Shown here one piece after another: positions 1 to 5,095 of a stretch of DNA of 6,017 bases (position 1 is its first letter; every line of letters begins with the position of its first letter). The stretch spans positions 1 through 6,017 of the forward strand of contig JASHYD010001162.1 in NCBI GenBank assembly GCA_030043175.1, in the 5' to 3' direction. The notes beneath the pieces were generated by a model. The model had not been told where the DNA came from. It ran no database searches and saw only the letters and a program-made list of their open reading frames with translations. A program made the position numbers and the translations under genes. The stretch comes from Xanthobacteraceae bacterium (GTDB taxonomy: Bacteria; Pseudomonadota; Alphaproteobacteria; Rhizobiales; Xanthobacteraceae).

Positions 1-183
1 TCTTTCCCTGAACTTTTGATCCGACGCTCACCACCACGGCTCTTTACCGCAGCAGCTCGGACTGGTTTGAGACCTGCTCCTGAAAGCCGATCCCGAGGGG
101 CCGCCCCTCATCTTCCACACAGCTTTACGACGCTACCTCCAGGTCATTTTTTTTCTCCTTTCGGTTCGTCTCTGTAGCACACC

Positions 184-628
184 GTCGATAAACACCAATT
201 TTGCGGGATCAAACATGCGCTGCCCTCGCCGCCAACGTCGGCGCGCGCGAGCGCAATCGGCCCTCCTTTGCTCTTCCGCGTGCAGAGTTTTTTTTAAAGG
301 TAATGTCGCGCCGGTCGAAGAAACGCCACACCGCGGTGCGGCTAGCAGCGATCTTCGCCTTTTTCATCGCCGCCACGATCTCATCCAATGTCATATCCGG
401 CTGCTCTTTGATCAGACCAAGGATAAAGTTCTCGTGCTCTTCGAGCCGTGACACAGGTCCGCCGCTTGGCTTGGGTGCAATATTTCCGGTTGCCTGGTAT
501 CGCTGCGCCCAAATGATCACAACGCTCACGCTAAGCCCAAACTGTTCCGCGGTCTCGCGCCGCGACGCACCCGCTGCGATAGCTTCAATCACCCGTTCAC
601 GCAGGTCCATCGAATACGGTCTCGGCAT
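184..628 (-). pseudogene. IS630-family transposase, frameshifted and 3'-truncated
   Basis: This is the N-terminal half of a DDE transposase of the IS630/Tc1-mariner type. It starts at the ATG at 628-626, preceded by a GGGG ribosome site, with the family opening MPRPYSMDLRERVIEA. A helix-turn-helix follows (GASRRETAEQFGLSVSVVIIWAQRY), then a linker and a second DNA-binding part ending DRRDITFKK. At the A8 run (plus-strand T8 at 288-295) the zero frame goes into nonsense and stops at 209. In the +1 frame the family sequence resumes as TLHAEEQRRAD...MFDPAKLVFID. With seven A residues the gene would be continuous. Homology ends at FID (184), the first Asp of the catalytic triad, where the family normally reads FIDET, so the whole catalytic domain is missing. 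The element cannot encode an active transposase. Terminal repeats were not identified. Family assignment is confident; whether the A8 run is decay or a slippage site is open. Confidence 0.85.
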
Positions 629-776
629 CGTTCCCCCGGCCAAAGCGAATCAATGCTGTAGACTCGCGCACTCTTAAGTCCCTGGGAATCCCTCCGTTTC
701 TCCGATTCGAAGCGAGCGAAAACCGCCTAATTGCTACCCGTCCCCGCAGCGGCATGAAGGTCGCCGCTAAAGCGCG

Positions 777-947
777 TCATTGATGGCCCGCAAACGACGT
801 CCGAAAAGAGGATGCCCTCGGCCAGCGACGCTCCGGCTCGTAGACGCCGATATTGAAGAACATCGAGGGCACGCCAGCGTCGATGAACTAATCCTCGCTG
901 GGCGTGCTGGGCGGCGATGGTCTGAACTTGTCGCCGAACGCCGTCAT
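777..947 (-). pseudogene. M20-type amidohydrolase/peptidase, decayed C-terminal fragment
   Basis: A 56-codon minus-strand frame reads MTAFGDKFRPSPPSTPSED, an amber codon (890-888), then FIDAGVPSMFFNIGVYEPE, and runs to a TGA at 777. The SEDxxxFxxAGVPSMFFxIGVY pattern is what I recall from the C-terminal part of M20-family amidohydrolases (aminoacylase/hippurate-hydrolase-like metal-dependent deacylases). In these the Glu-Asp pair sits in the metal/substrate region. The amber codon falls where an aromatic residue (SEDY or SEDF) would be expected. After EPE the match fades into Arg-rich sequence; the ANHSP motif expected next is not recognisable. There is no start, catalytic domain or stop typical of the family, so this is a relic. 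It lies between the IS630 remnant and the secreted-protein gene, on their strand. The assignment is from memory of family motifs. Confidence 0.5.
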
Positions 948-955
948 TGGGCGCT

Positions 956-983
956 CCGCGGGCGGTCGGGGTGATCCCCGCGG
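956..983 (-). terminator. GC-rich hairpin downstream of the 140-residue secreted-protein gene
   Basis: A perfect 7-bp stem (CCGCGGG with CCCGCGG, 956-962 and 977-983) encloses a 14-nt loop. An alternative nested stem, CGGGG-TGAT-CCCCG, lies at 967-980. It begins 16 nt after the minus-strand stop codon at 999, a suitable place for transcription termination. No T-run follows, so intrinsic termination is uncertain. Confidence 0.3.
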
Positions 984-998
984 CCGCTGACGTAGCCG

Positions 999-1421
999 TC
1001 ATTTGACGGCGATGACGAACTTTGTAACCGAGCGGGAGCCCCCACTGTCGATGAATTCGACCTCGATCTCGTCAGGTCCCGCCTTTGCCGGGGTGTACTC
1101 CAAACCCTTTGCCTTGACCGATTTGTCATTGCATTTTGTGCGCGGATTCGGTGCGGTGTAGTTGGGGATCGTATTCATATCGATAAGCCGCGCCCCGCCG
1201 TTCTCCGGCGGCTTAGTGATCGTGAGTTCTATCCAGTCCGCCGGGGCACAATCCGGCTTCAGGCTAAAGAATGTGCCTATCGTCGAGCTTCGGCCGACGA
1301 CCGCGAAGCGTTGCACTGTGAACTCGCGATTGGACGCGTTCGGGTTCTGTGTCGGGTCTTGCTGTGCGTGGGCAGGCCCAGCGGTAAGCAAAGCCAGCGC
1401 GATCATTGATTTGCGTAGCAT
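999..1421 (-). CDS. Putative exported 140-residue protein of unknown function
   Basis: The ATG at 1421 is chosen because AGGAG stands 7 nt upstream; an in-frame TTG 18 nt further up overlaps that ribosome site and is unlikely. Residues 1-19 (MLRKSMIALALLTAGPAHA) are a classic Sec signal peptide with Arg-Lys, a hydrophobic core and AHA before the predicted cut at Gln20. The mature ~121 residues hold two cysteines (Cys58 in SLKPDC, Cys97 in TKCN) that could form one disulfide. They are followed by alternating hydrophobic beta-strand-like stretches (DEIEVEFIDSGGSRSVTKFVIAV), suggesting a small beta-sandwich. I recall similar small exported proteins in Bradyrhizobium with TFFSLxPDC and NPRxxCN blocks, but no function is known to me. 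Its leader and first nine residues are shared with the divergent gene at 2809, although the mature proteins are unrelated. A periplasmic location is inferred. Confidence 0.8.
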   Translation of the reverse strand: MLRKSMIALALLTAGPAHAQQDPTQNPNASNREFTVQRFAVVGRSSTIGTFFSLKPDCAPADWIELTITKPPENGGARLIDMNTIPNYTAPNPRTKCNDKSVKAKGLEYTPAKAGPDEIEVEFIDSGGSRSVTKFVIAVK

Positions 1422-1530
1422 GGTCGTTCTCCTGTTCAAGTGATGAAGGACGTCATTGCCCTTCGCCTCATTGGTATCCGGAGCGACCCTTTGAAGACGT
1501 GCTGAGCAGCACAGTTTCTTCGAATGCACA
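1393..1530 (-). repeat. Shared leader repeat, copy 1 (inverted relative to 2702-2837)
   Basis: Read on the minus strand, this 138-bp block aligns with 2702-2837 over 138 columns with 6 substitutions and two single-base gaps (my hand count). It runs from TGTGCATTCG through a 14-bp palindrome (GTGCTGCTCAGCAC, plus-strand 1499-1512), a mini-ORF MTSFIT, the AGGAG ribosome site and the first nine codons (MLRKSMIAL) of the gene at 1421. Similarity stops abruptly after the ninth codon. The four coding differences are all synonymous. This copy has one extra G in GAGGCGAAGG, which puts an upstream ATG in frame with the mini-ORF. Confidence 0.93.
1430..1450 (-). promoter_or_regulatory. Predicted hairpin masking the ribosome site, copy 1
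   Basis: On the minus-strand transcript, TCC pairs with GGA of the AGGAG ribosome site, and TTCA pairs with TGAA around a TCACT loop, with a two-base CA bulge. The same bases occur unchanged at 2780-2800. The stem is weak (seven pairs), so it could be a switch opened by heat, a ligand or upstream translation. No energy calculation was done. Confidence 0.3.
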
Positions 1531-1965
1531 CTGTGACGAATACGCGCTCGATTGCAGCCCTGTTCTCGAGACGGTAAGGAATAATAAGCGGCGGTTTTGC
1601 GCGGCTGCACACGGCCACCCCAGGGCACCCTTCGAAGCCAAGCGACACGCTGCCCGCCGACCAGCCCGCCAGCGGACCTGTGCGGCCTCCATAGACAGCG
1701 GGTATACGGTGTTCAGATTGCCACCCTGGGCGCGCGAGGTTCTGCACGATTCCCATCTGCACAGGATCGCCGTCTCCGCGCGCCTTCGCGCTTACGGCGG
1801 GAGCAGCGGTCGTTTTGATGATGTTGCAGGCCGGCGTCATCGCCAAATTGGGCTGCAGGATCGCGTCGAGGCACGCTCGTCGTTTGAGACGGCGTCGACA
1901 CCTCCCGCCGCGACGCGCGGGCTTGAGATCGATTCTTGTGTCCCAGGTTTGTACCGGAGGCAAGC
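1531..1965. other. 435-bp stretch without a recognisable gene
   Basis: Several long open frames cross this stretch on both strands, but all give Arg/Pro/Ser-rich translations with no family resemblance, signal peptide or supported start. The minus-strand frame with ACNIIKTTAAPAVSAKARGDG is the most protein-like and I still do not recognise it. The promoter of the minus-strand gene at 1421 should lie at the left edge (about 1531-1600), and the ribosome site of the gene at 1966 at the right edge. I could not place -35/-10 boxes with confidence. Confidence 0.5.
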
Positions 1966-2214
1966 ATGCCGGATGTCACCCATTTCCTTGATTCGCATGA
2001 CGCCGTGATCGTCGACGGTTCCCGTCCGGGCGGCCCGGGCGGGATGTACCGGGTGCGCGTCGCGCACCGCTATGTAGACAAGGAGGAGCCTGACCGCCTG
2101 ATCAAGGAATTCCGGTCCGCCAGCAATCTCATCAGCATGGCGGTGCCCGACCGAGTAGCCGCCGCGCAGAACGCGGACTTCGATGGATGGCATCCGCCTG
2201 TCTGGTGGGCCTGA
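1966..2214 (+). CDS. Hypothetical 82-residue protein, possibly 3'-altered
   Basis: The start is set by a strong GGAGG ribosome site (1956-1960), five bases before the ATG at 1966. The protein is MPDVTHFLDSHDAVIVDGSR... with a glycine-rich turn (RPGGPGGMYRVRV) and a charged helix-like stretch (DKEEPDRLIKEFRSASNLISM). The end is Trp/Pro-rich (DGWHPPVWWA). It has no signal peptide or membrane segment, so it is probably cytosolic. I do not recognise a family. The last ~10 codons overlap, in another frame, the start of the DNA-ligase remnant. The authentic C-terminus may therefore have been replaced when the ligase fragment was joined here. It lies inside the inverted repeat formed by the two leader copies. 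The good ribosome site and GC-rich third positions argue that it is a real gene. Confidence 0.6.
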   Translation: MPDVTHFLDSHDAVIVDGSRPGGPGGMYRVRVAHRYVDKEEPDRLIKEFRSASNLISMAVPDRVAAAQNADFDGWHPPVWWA

Positions 2215-2601
2215 CGGCTTGTCACGGTTCGAGGAGCTGCACCGTTGGGAGGCCGCCGATACCGCGATCCTCTATGCCTGTGACCTTATTGGGCGTGACG
2301 GCGAGGATCTGCGCAATCTCCCATTCCTCGACCGCAAGAACGCGCTGGCGCGCCTTTTGCGCAATACCGAAGCTCGCATCCTGTTCAACGAACACATCGC
2401 CGAGACGGCCCTATCGTCTTCGCGCGCGCCTGCGGATTGGGCGCCGAGGGCATCGGTTCCAAGAGGGTGGACGGCGCCTACCAGGCTAGCCCGTGCCGCG
2501 TCTGGATCAGGGTTCGCAATCCCGCCAGCATCGCCGTGCAACGGGAGCGGAGCGAGATTTGGGATCGCGCCAGACGGTGTGTACCAGCGGCGAGGCGGTG
2601 A
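2183..2601 (+). pseudogene. ATP-dependent DNA ligase (LigD-like), truncated and frameshifted
   Basis: Two adjoining frames restore the C-terminal half of the adenylation domain of an ATP-dependent DNA ligase of the kind that seals breaks in bacterial end joining. Frame one gives GPDGLSRFEELHRWEAADTAILYACDLIGRDGEDLRNLPFLDRKNALARLL...FNEHIAE. A one-base deletion near 2403 then moves the frame to DGPIVFARACGLGAEGIGSKRVDGAYQ...CRVWIRVRNPASIAVQRERSEIWDR, with a stop at 2599. Motif III (LYACDLI), motif IV (EGIGSKR, normally EGIVSKR) and motif V (WIRVRNP, normally WIKVRNP) are visible. The motif I lysine (KxDG) and everything before it are missing. Homology starts at about 2204, directly against the preceding small gene. 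It is not functional as read. The assignment is confident from the motif order. Confidence 0.85.
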
Positions 2602-2641
2602 CCCGCTGCAAGGTCGAAATCACCCGCGCCGACATCATGTG
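2570..2641 (+). other. Possible orphan C-terminal coding tail
   Basis: Downstream of the ligase homology, a third frame reads SRQTVCTSGEAVTRCKVEITRADIM then TGA. Nearly all its third positions are G or C, unlike the neighbouring frames, and it has two cysteines. No start belongs to it. It may be the tail of a lost gene joined to the ligase fragment. No family is recognised. Confidence 0.2.
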
Positions 2642-2701
2642 ACGCTTGCGGCTCGCGAGCCGTAATGTCGGTGTATAGCCAGGCGTCCACGCAGGCGACT
2701 T

Positions 2702-2837
2702 TGTGCATTCGACAAAACTGTGCTGCTCAGCACGTCTTCAAAGGTCGCTCCGGATACCAATGAGCGAAGGGCAATGACGTCCTTCATCACTTGAACAGGA
2801 GAACGACCATGTTACGTAAATCAATGATTGCGCTTGC
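2702..2837 (+). repeat. Shared leader repeat, copy 2 (inverted relative to 1393-1530)
   Basis: This is the partner of the minus-strand block at 1393-1530, with about 130 of 138 aligned columns identical by hand count. It holds the palindrome GTGCTGCTCAGCAC (2720-2733), the mini-ORF MTSFIT (2774-2794), the AGGAG site (2797-2801) and codons 1-9 of the gene at 2809. The untranslated part (about 107 bp) carries only two substitutions and two indels, against four synonymous changes in the last 29 bp. Confidence 0.93.
2780..2800 (+). promoter_or_regulatory. Predicted hairpin masking the ribosome site, copy 2
   Basis: Bases 2780-2782 (TCC) can pair with 2798-2800 (GGA, inside AGGAG). Bases 2783-2786 (TTCA) can pair with 2792-2795 (TGAA), leaving the loop TCACT and a CA bulge. 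The mini-ORF at 2774-2794 covers the left arm, the loop and part of the right arm, so ribosomes on it would open the structure. This is a hand-drawn fold. Confidence 0.3.
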
Positions 2838-3219
2838 AGCGCTCGTCAGCGTCGGGACAGTGACGCTTTCTCCCATCAGCGCGTCCGCGTTCGGTGGCGG
2901 CCACGGCTCTGGAGGCCACTCTGGTGGGTTCGGCGGCCATGGCGGCTTTGGAGGCAATGGTGGGTTTCGAGGCCACTATGGTTGGTCCGGCGGTTACCGC
3001 GGGTCCCACTGGGGCTATGGGAACTCCTATTGCTGGTATTGGTCCTGTGGGTACTATCAGTCGAGCTACTCGCCGTCCTACTCGGCGCCAGCCTATGCGG
3101 CGCCAGCCTACTCTGCGCCAACACCTTCGATCGCCGTGAACCAGAAGGTTTACGTCGAAGGCAACAATAACGGCGGGCCGCCTCCGGCCGCTCCGGAGGG
3201 ACCGCCTCCGCCGCGCTAA
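2809..3219 (+). CDS. Putative exported Gly/Tyr-rich 136-residue protein
   Basis: The ATG at 2809 follows AGGAG by 7 nt; the in-frame TTG at 2791 precedes and overlaps the ribosome site and is disfavoured. Residues 1-27 form a Sec signal peptide (MLRKSMIALAALVSVGTVTL...ISASA) with predicted cleavage before FGGG. The mature part is low-complexity. About 28-68 are GGHGG/GGFGG-type repeats with His, Phe and Trp. A Tyr/Trp segment with two close cysteines (SYCWYWSCGYY) follows, then Ala-Pro-Tyr repeats (YSAPAYAAPAYSAP) and a Pro-rich tail (GGPPPAAPEGPPPPR). Such small exported Gly/Tyr-rich proteins are common in Bradyrhizobium-like bacteria; a surface or periplasmic structural role is only a guess. 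The leader is shared with the divergent gene at 1421, which suggests common regulation. A hairpin follows 58 bp after the stop. Confidence 0.85.
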   Translation: MLRKSMIALAALVSVGTVTLSPISASAFGGGHGSGGHSGGFGGHGGFGGNGGFRGHYGWSGGYRGSHWGYGNSYCWYWSCGYYQSSYSPSYSAPAYAAPAYSAPTPSIAVNQKVYVEGNNNGGPPPAAPEGPPPPR

Positions 3220-3277
3220 GAACGGCAGCATGGCGCGGAATGCACCATGCTCCGGCGGACGCCACCAATCTTGAGTT

Positions 3278-3302
3278 GGGCCGGACCTCTCCGGTCCGGC
3301 CC
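3278..3302 (+). terminator. 10-bp perfect hairpin after the Gly/Tyr-rich gene
   Basis: GGGCCGGACC and GGTCCGGCCC form a perfect 10-bp stem around the loop TCTCC, 58 bp beyond the stop at 3219. It is very stable and well placed to end transcription of that gene. There is no T-run on either side, so it may act with Rho or as a 3' end stabiliser. Confidence 0.55.
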
Positions 3303-3367
3303 GCTCAATAGGATTGCATTTTCGAGGAAGGGCGATCGACCAGTCCGAACTTTGGAGGTATTTGCTG

Positions 3368-3511
3368 ATGGGGGAACGCAAACGCTTGATGACGATCTGG
3401 CGGCAGGACGCGAACGCGCCCTGGACGAATCTGTTGCGTTCCGTGGATGGGCCAGGCTACGCCATACATCATTACGCGATGGCAGCGCCGAAGAGGCTCT
3501 CCTTTGGATAG
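3368..3511 (+). CDS. Small hypothetical protein (47 residues)
   Basis: The reading frame MGERKRLMTIWRQDANAPWTNLLRSVDGPGYAIHHYAM... starts at the ATG at 3368, nine bases after GGAGG (3354-3358). The frame is also open upstream to a TTG at 3314 (adding HFRGRAIDQSELWRYLL), which has no comparable ribosome site but looks similarly coding, so the longer form is possible. About three quarters of third positions are G or C, clearly better than the overlapping longer frame on the same strand. The protein is basic and Trp-containing, without signal peptide or membrane segment. I do not recognise a family. It ends 41 bp before the barrel-protein gene and could be co-transcribed with it. The abrupt end (APKRLSFG) may be a truncation. 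Confidence 0.45.
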   Translation: MGERKRLMTIWRQDANAPWTNLLRSVDGPGYAIHHYAMAAPKRLSFG

Positions 3512-3552
3512 AAGGTGCCGATACGCCAAAGATCTCGGATTCACTCTGACGC

Positions 3553-3885
3553 TTGCGCGGGAAGTTCGGAGCGCGGCTAACGACGCCGTCACCCTGGCTA
3601 TACATCGTACACACGGACATACCCGCGGACGTCGTTGCCGATTACAACGCGTGGTACGACCAAGAGCACCTCCCGCGGCTCATCGGCGTACCTGGCGTCG
3701 AGCGGGCGCAGCGTTTCGTAGCCGACGACCAACAGAGCCCGCGTTACCTGACAGCTTATGACCTTTCGATCGAGGACGCCTTTGAGAGTCCCGAAGGACT
3801 TCGCGCCCGGAAGACGCCCTGGACCGAGCGAATGAGGTCTCTGTTCAAGAACACACGACGTAAAATGTGTACGCTCCAAGGGTGA
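3553..3885 (+). CDS. Dimeric alpha/beta-barrel (EthD/DUF4286-like) protein, 110 residues
   Basis: The core WLYIVHTDIPADVVADYNAWYDQEHLPRLIGVPGVERAQRFVA (residues 15-57) has the beta-strand opening, the NxWYDxEHLPxL helix and the VPGVxxAxR(F/Y) strand of ferredoxin-like dimeric barrel proteins (EthD, DUF4286, stress-responsive A/B barrel). Members usually have a small buried ligand pocket; some act in degradation pathways, others have no known role. YLTAYDL and a basic C-terminal helix (KTPWTERMRSLFKNTRRKM) follow. A TGA at 3547 closes the frame upstream, so the only long start is TTG 3553, with no clear ribosome site. It gives 14 extra residues before WLY, consistent with family length, but the true 5' end could have been lost. 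Its stop shares one base with the next start (TGATG), implying translational coupling. Confidence 0.75.
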   Translation: MRGKFGARLTTPSPWLYIVHTDIPADVVADYNAWYDQEHLPRLIGVPGVERAQRFVADDQQSPRYLTAYDLSIEDAFESPEGLRARKTPWTERMRSLFKNTRRKMCTLQG

Positions 3886-4004
3886 TGATCCGCACGGCGC
3901 AGAAGCGCGCCGCGATAGCCGCGGCGGCCGTCATCGTCACCTTCGGCGGCGCCGAAGCCCAAACAGCTGTCCCCGAAGCACCGCCGCACTCTCGCATTGA
4001 GTGA
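3885..4004 (+). CDS. Small putative exported peptide (39 residues)
   Basis: The ATG at 3885 overlaps the preceding stop (TGATG), a typical arrangement for coupled translation. MIRTAQKRAAIAAAAVIVTFGGAEAQ is a convincing Sec signal peptide with a basic start, an alanine/valine core and AEA before Gln. Only about 14 residues remain after cleavage (QTAVPEAPPHSRIE), so the gene is either a very small secreted peptide or the 5' end of a longer gene now cut by a stop. Nearly all third positions up to the cleavage site are G or C, and they become mixed afterwards. This fits an authentic start with a degraded 3' part. A neighbouring frame continues as RTLALSEAEKEA to a stop at 4021-4023. Confidence 0.5.
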   Translation: MIRTAQKRAAIAAAAVIVTFGGAEAQTAVPEAPPHSRIE

Positions 4005-4055
4005 GGCAGAGAAGGAGGCCTGATCGCCACGGATGACCCGCGGCAAGGGCGCGAT

Positions 4056-4301
4056 TTATGCGAATGGCCTTACCCCCTGAACCTTCATCTCTTCATACCG
4101 TTGTTTGAACTGCTGTTTCGCCTCTTCCAATGACTGGGCGAGCCCGTTGTTTGGAGGAGGTGCTGGAAAGGGAGAGGTGTTCACCGACCATATCCATTTT
4201 GGCGATGTCGGGTCTTTGTGGATGCGTCCAACCGACTTTCCGTCATCGTCAAGGATGGCGTAATCGTCCTTGGCGTCGTCCCAACCCATGTGTTTTTTCA
4301 T
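4056..4301 (-). CDS. Hypothetical 81-residue protein
   Basis: The chosen ATG at 4301 gives MKKHMGWDDAKDDYAILDDDGKSVGRIHKDPTSPKWIWSVNTSPFPAPPPNNGLAQSLEEAKQQFKQRYEEMK. An in-frame ATG at 4322 is an alternative with seven more residues, and neither has a strong ribosome site. The pattern is a short beta-meander (DDYAILDDDGKSVGRIHKD), a WxWSVNTSPFPAPPPNNG turn and a C-terminal helix (SLEEAKQQFKQRYEEM). This matches small single-domain proteins I recall from rhizobial genomes that describe a query-like 'DGKxVGRIYxD...W.W' unit; no function is known to me. It is probably cytosolic. It converges with the small exported-peptide gene, 51 bp away. Third-position GC is moderate, lower than in its neighbours. 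Confidence 0.65.
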   Translation of the reverse strand: MKKHMGWDDAKDDYAILDDDGKSVGRIHKDPTSPKWIWSVNTSPFPAPPPNNGLAQSLEEAKQQFKQRYEEMKVQGVRPFA

Positions 4302-4588
4302 TGTTCTCAGGATAAGGGTCATTCTTGGGTTCGTTCTACTATCGCCGCCTGCCTTGTGCTTTCTAACGCTGCACCACACAGCCCACCACTGGCGACCATT
4401 GCCGGGGAGAACCAAGCCTTAGCGAACGACGGTGCGTCGGCTGGCGCCCCGCCGGCCCCCGAGAGTCGGGCTTGTGAAGGGTAATAAGGTAGAAACGTAA
4501 GCCGGCAAACGGATCGACAGGGCCGGCCCTGTTGCTATCTTAGGTGCAAGGTTATGGTGGGTGCTACGTGGCCTAGAGAGCGGGCTCG
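4302..4588. other. Intergenic stretch, nothing recognised
   Basis: This is the divergent gap between the minus-strand gene at 4301 and the membrane gene at 4589. It should hold the promoters of both. I see no clear promoter boxes, RNA gene or repeat. A short minus-strand frame through 4440-4530 (VDPFAGLRFYLITLHKPDS) looks faintly protein-like, but I could not link it to any family. Confidence 0.4.
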
Positions 4589-5095
4589 ATGGCACTTGCT
4601 TTGTCAATTATCGGCGTCCTGGTGGGTATTCCGCTCGGTCTGCGATCTAATGTTTTTGCCTTGGTGCCTACGATCGGCTTGGCCATAATGTTTACCCTAA
4701 CAGTCGGAGTTGGCCGTGGCGAGAGTTTTGGGTCAATCGTCTTGGCTGTGGTGACAGTCGGAATGGCTATTAAACTCGGCTATTTCGTTGGAACATGGAA
4801 CATTCTTGGGAGAGCGCATCCAGTAGGAAGCTTCGGCACATGGCTTCATCGACAGATTGCGCCTACGCAGCTCGCGGCCGATACTGCGGGCATGGTGAAG
4901 AAGCCGGAACCGCCGAAGCTATTCTGGTTGACCCACCGCAGCCGTGATGGCCGTGTAGGCGTGGTCGTCATCGAGTCCCGGGGCCTCTCCACGCGCGCCT
5001 CATGGCTTCGCTGGCCGGCGCCGATCGCGGCCTTGAGTTCGCGTCTGGGCACCAGCTTGACCCGCAAAGCGCCAAGCAAATACCGGCGAACATGA
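4589..5095 (+). CDS. Small three-helix membrane protein, chimeric reading frame
   Basis: The first ~70 residues form three membrane helices: about 2-18 (ALALSIIGVLVGIPLGL), 22-42 (VFALVPTIGLAIMFTLTVGVG) and 47-69 (FGSIVLAVVTVGMAIKLGYFVGT). I recall such ~80-residue inner-membrane proteins of unknown role from Bradyrhizobium. Instead of stopping near residue 80, the frame runs on through an unrecognised linker (NILGRAHPVGSFGTWLHRQ) into a second gene (MVKKPEPPKLFWLTHRS..., from 4892). It ends at 5095 in shifted, meaningless sequence. Codon use changes along it: many A/T third positions to about 4855, then strongly GC-rich. This supports a junction of two genes with different histories. The ribosome site before 4589 is weak (GAGAG). 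The membrane part is confident; the full-length product is doubtful. Confidence 0.6.
   Translation: MALALSIIGVLVGIPLGLRSNVFALVPTIGLAIMFTLTVGVGRGESFGSIVLAVVTVGMAIKLGYFVGTWNILGRAHPVGSFGTWLHRQIAPTQLAADTAGMVKKPEPPKLFWLTHRSRDGRVGVVVIESRGLSTRASWLRWPAPIAALSSRLGTSLTRKAPSKYRRT

Noticed and set aside
28..111. Minus-strand 27-residue ORF (MRGGPSGSAF...CCGKEPWW) beside a GAGGGG-CCG-CCCCTC hairpin (95-109)
   Set aside because: No good ribosome site or family resemblance; the hairpin has a 3-nt loop and no T-run. It is too weak to call a gene or terminator.
1436..1963. Long minus-strand frame through the gene-free stretch ending in the mini-ORF MTSFIT
   Set aside because: It is mostly Arg/Ala/Pro-rich with no family pattern, and its end simply runs into the conserved leader. 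Only the last six codons are conserved in the other leader copy.
1393..2837. Leader inverted repeats as ends of a composite mobile element
   Set aside because: The repeats contain start codons and signal-peptide codons of the flanking genes, no transposase lies between them, and no target duplications are seen. Duplication of a regulatory leader explains them better.
3247..3549. 100-residue plus-strand frame through the terminator hairpin
   Set aside because: It crosses a strong 10-bp hairpin, its third positions are far less GC-rich than the overlapping 3368-3511 frame, and it has no ribosome site. I treat it as a shadow.
4430..4530. GC-rich purine run (GTGAAGGGTAATAAGG...) considered as part of a group II intron or structured RNA
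   Set aside because: No domain V hairpin, no reverse transcriptase and no consistent stems were found by eye.
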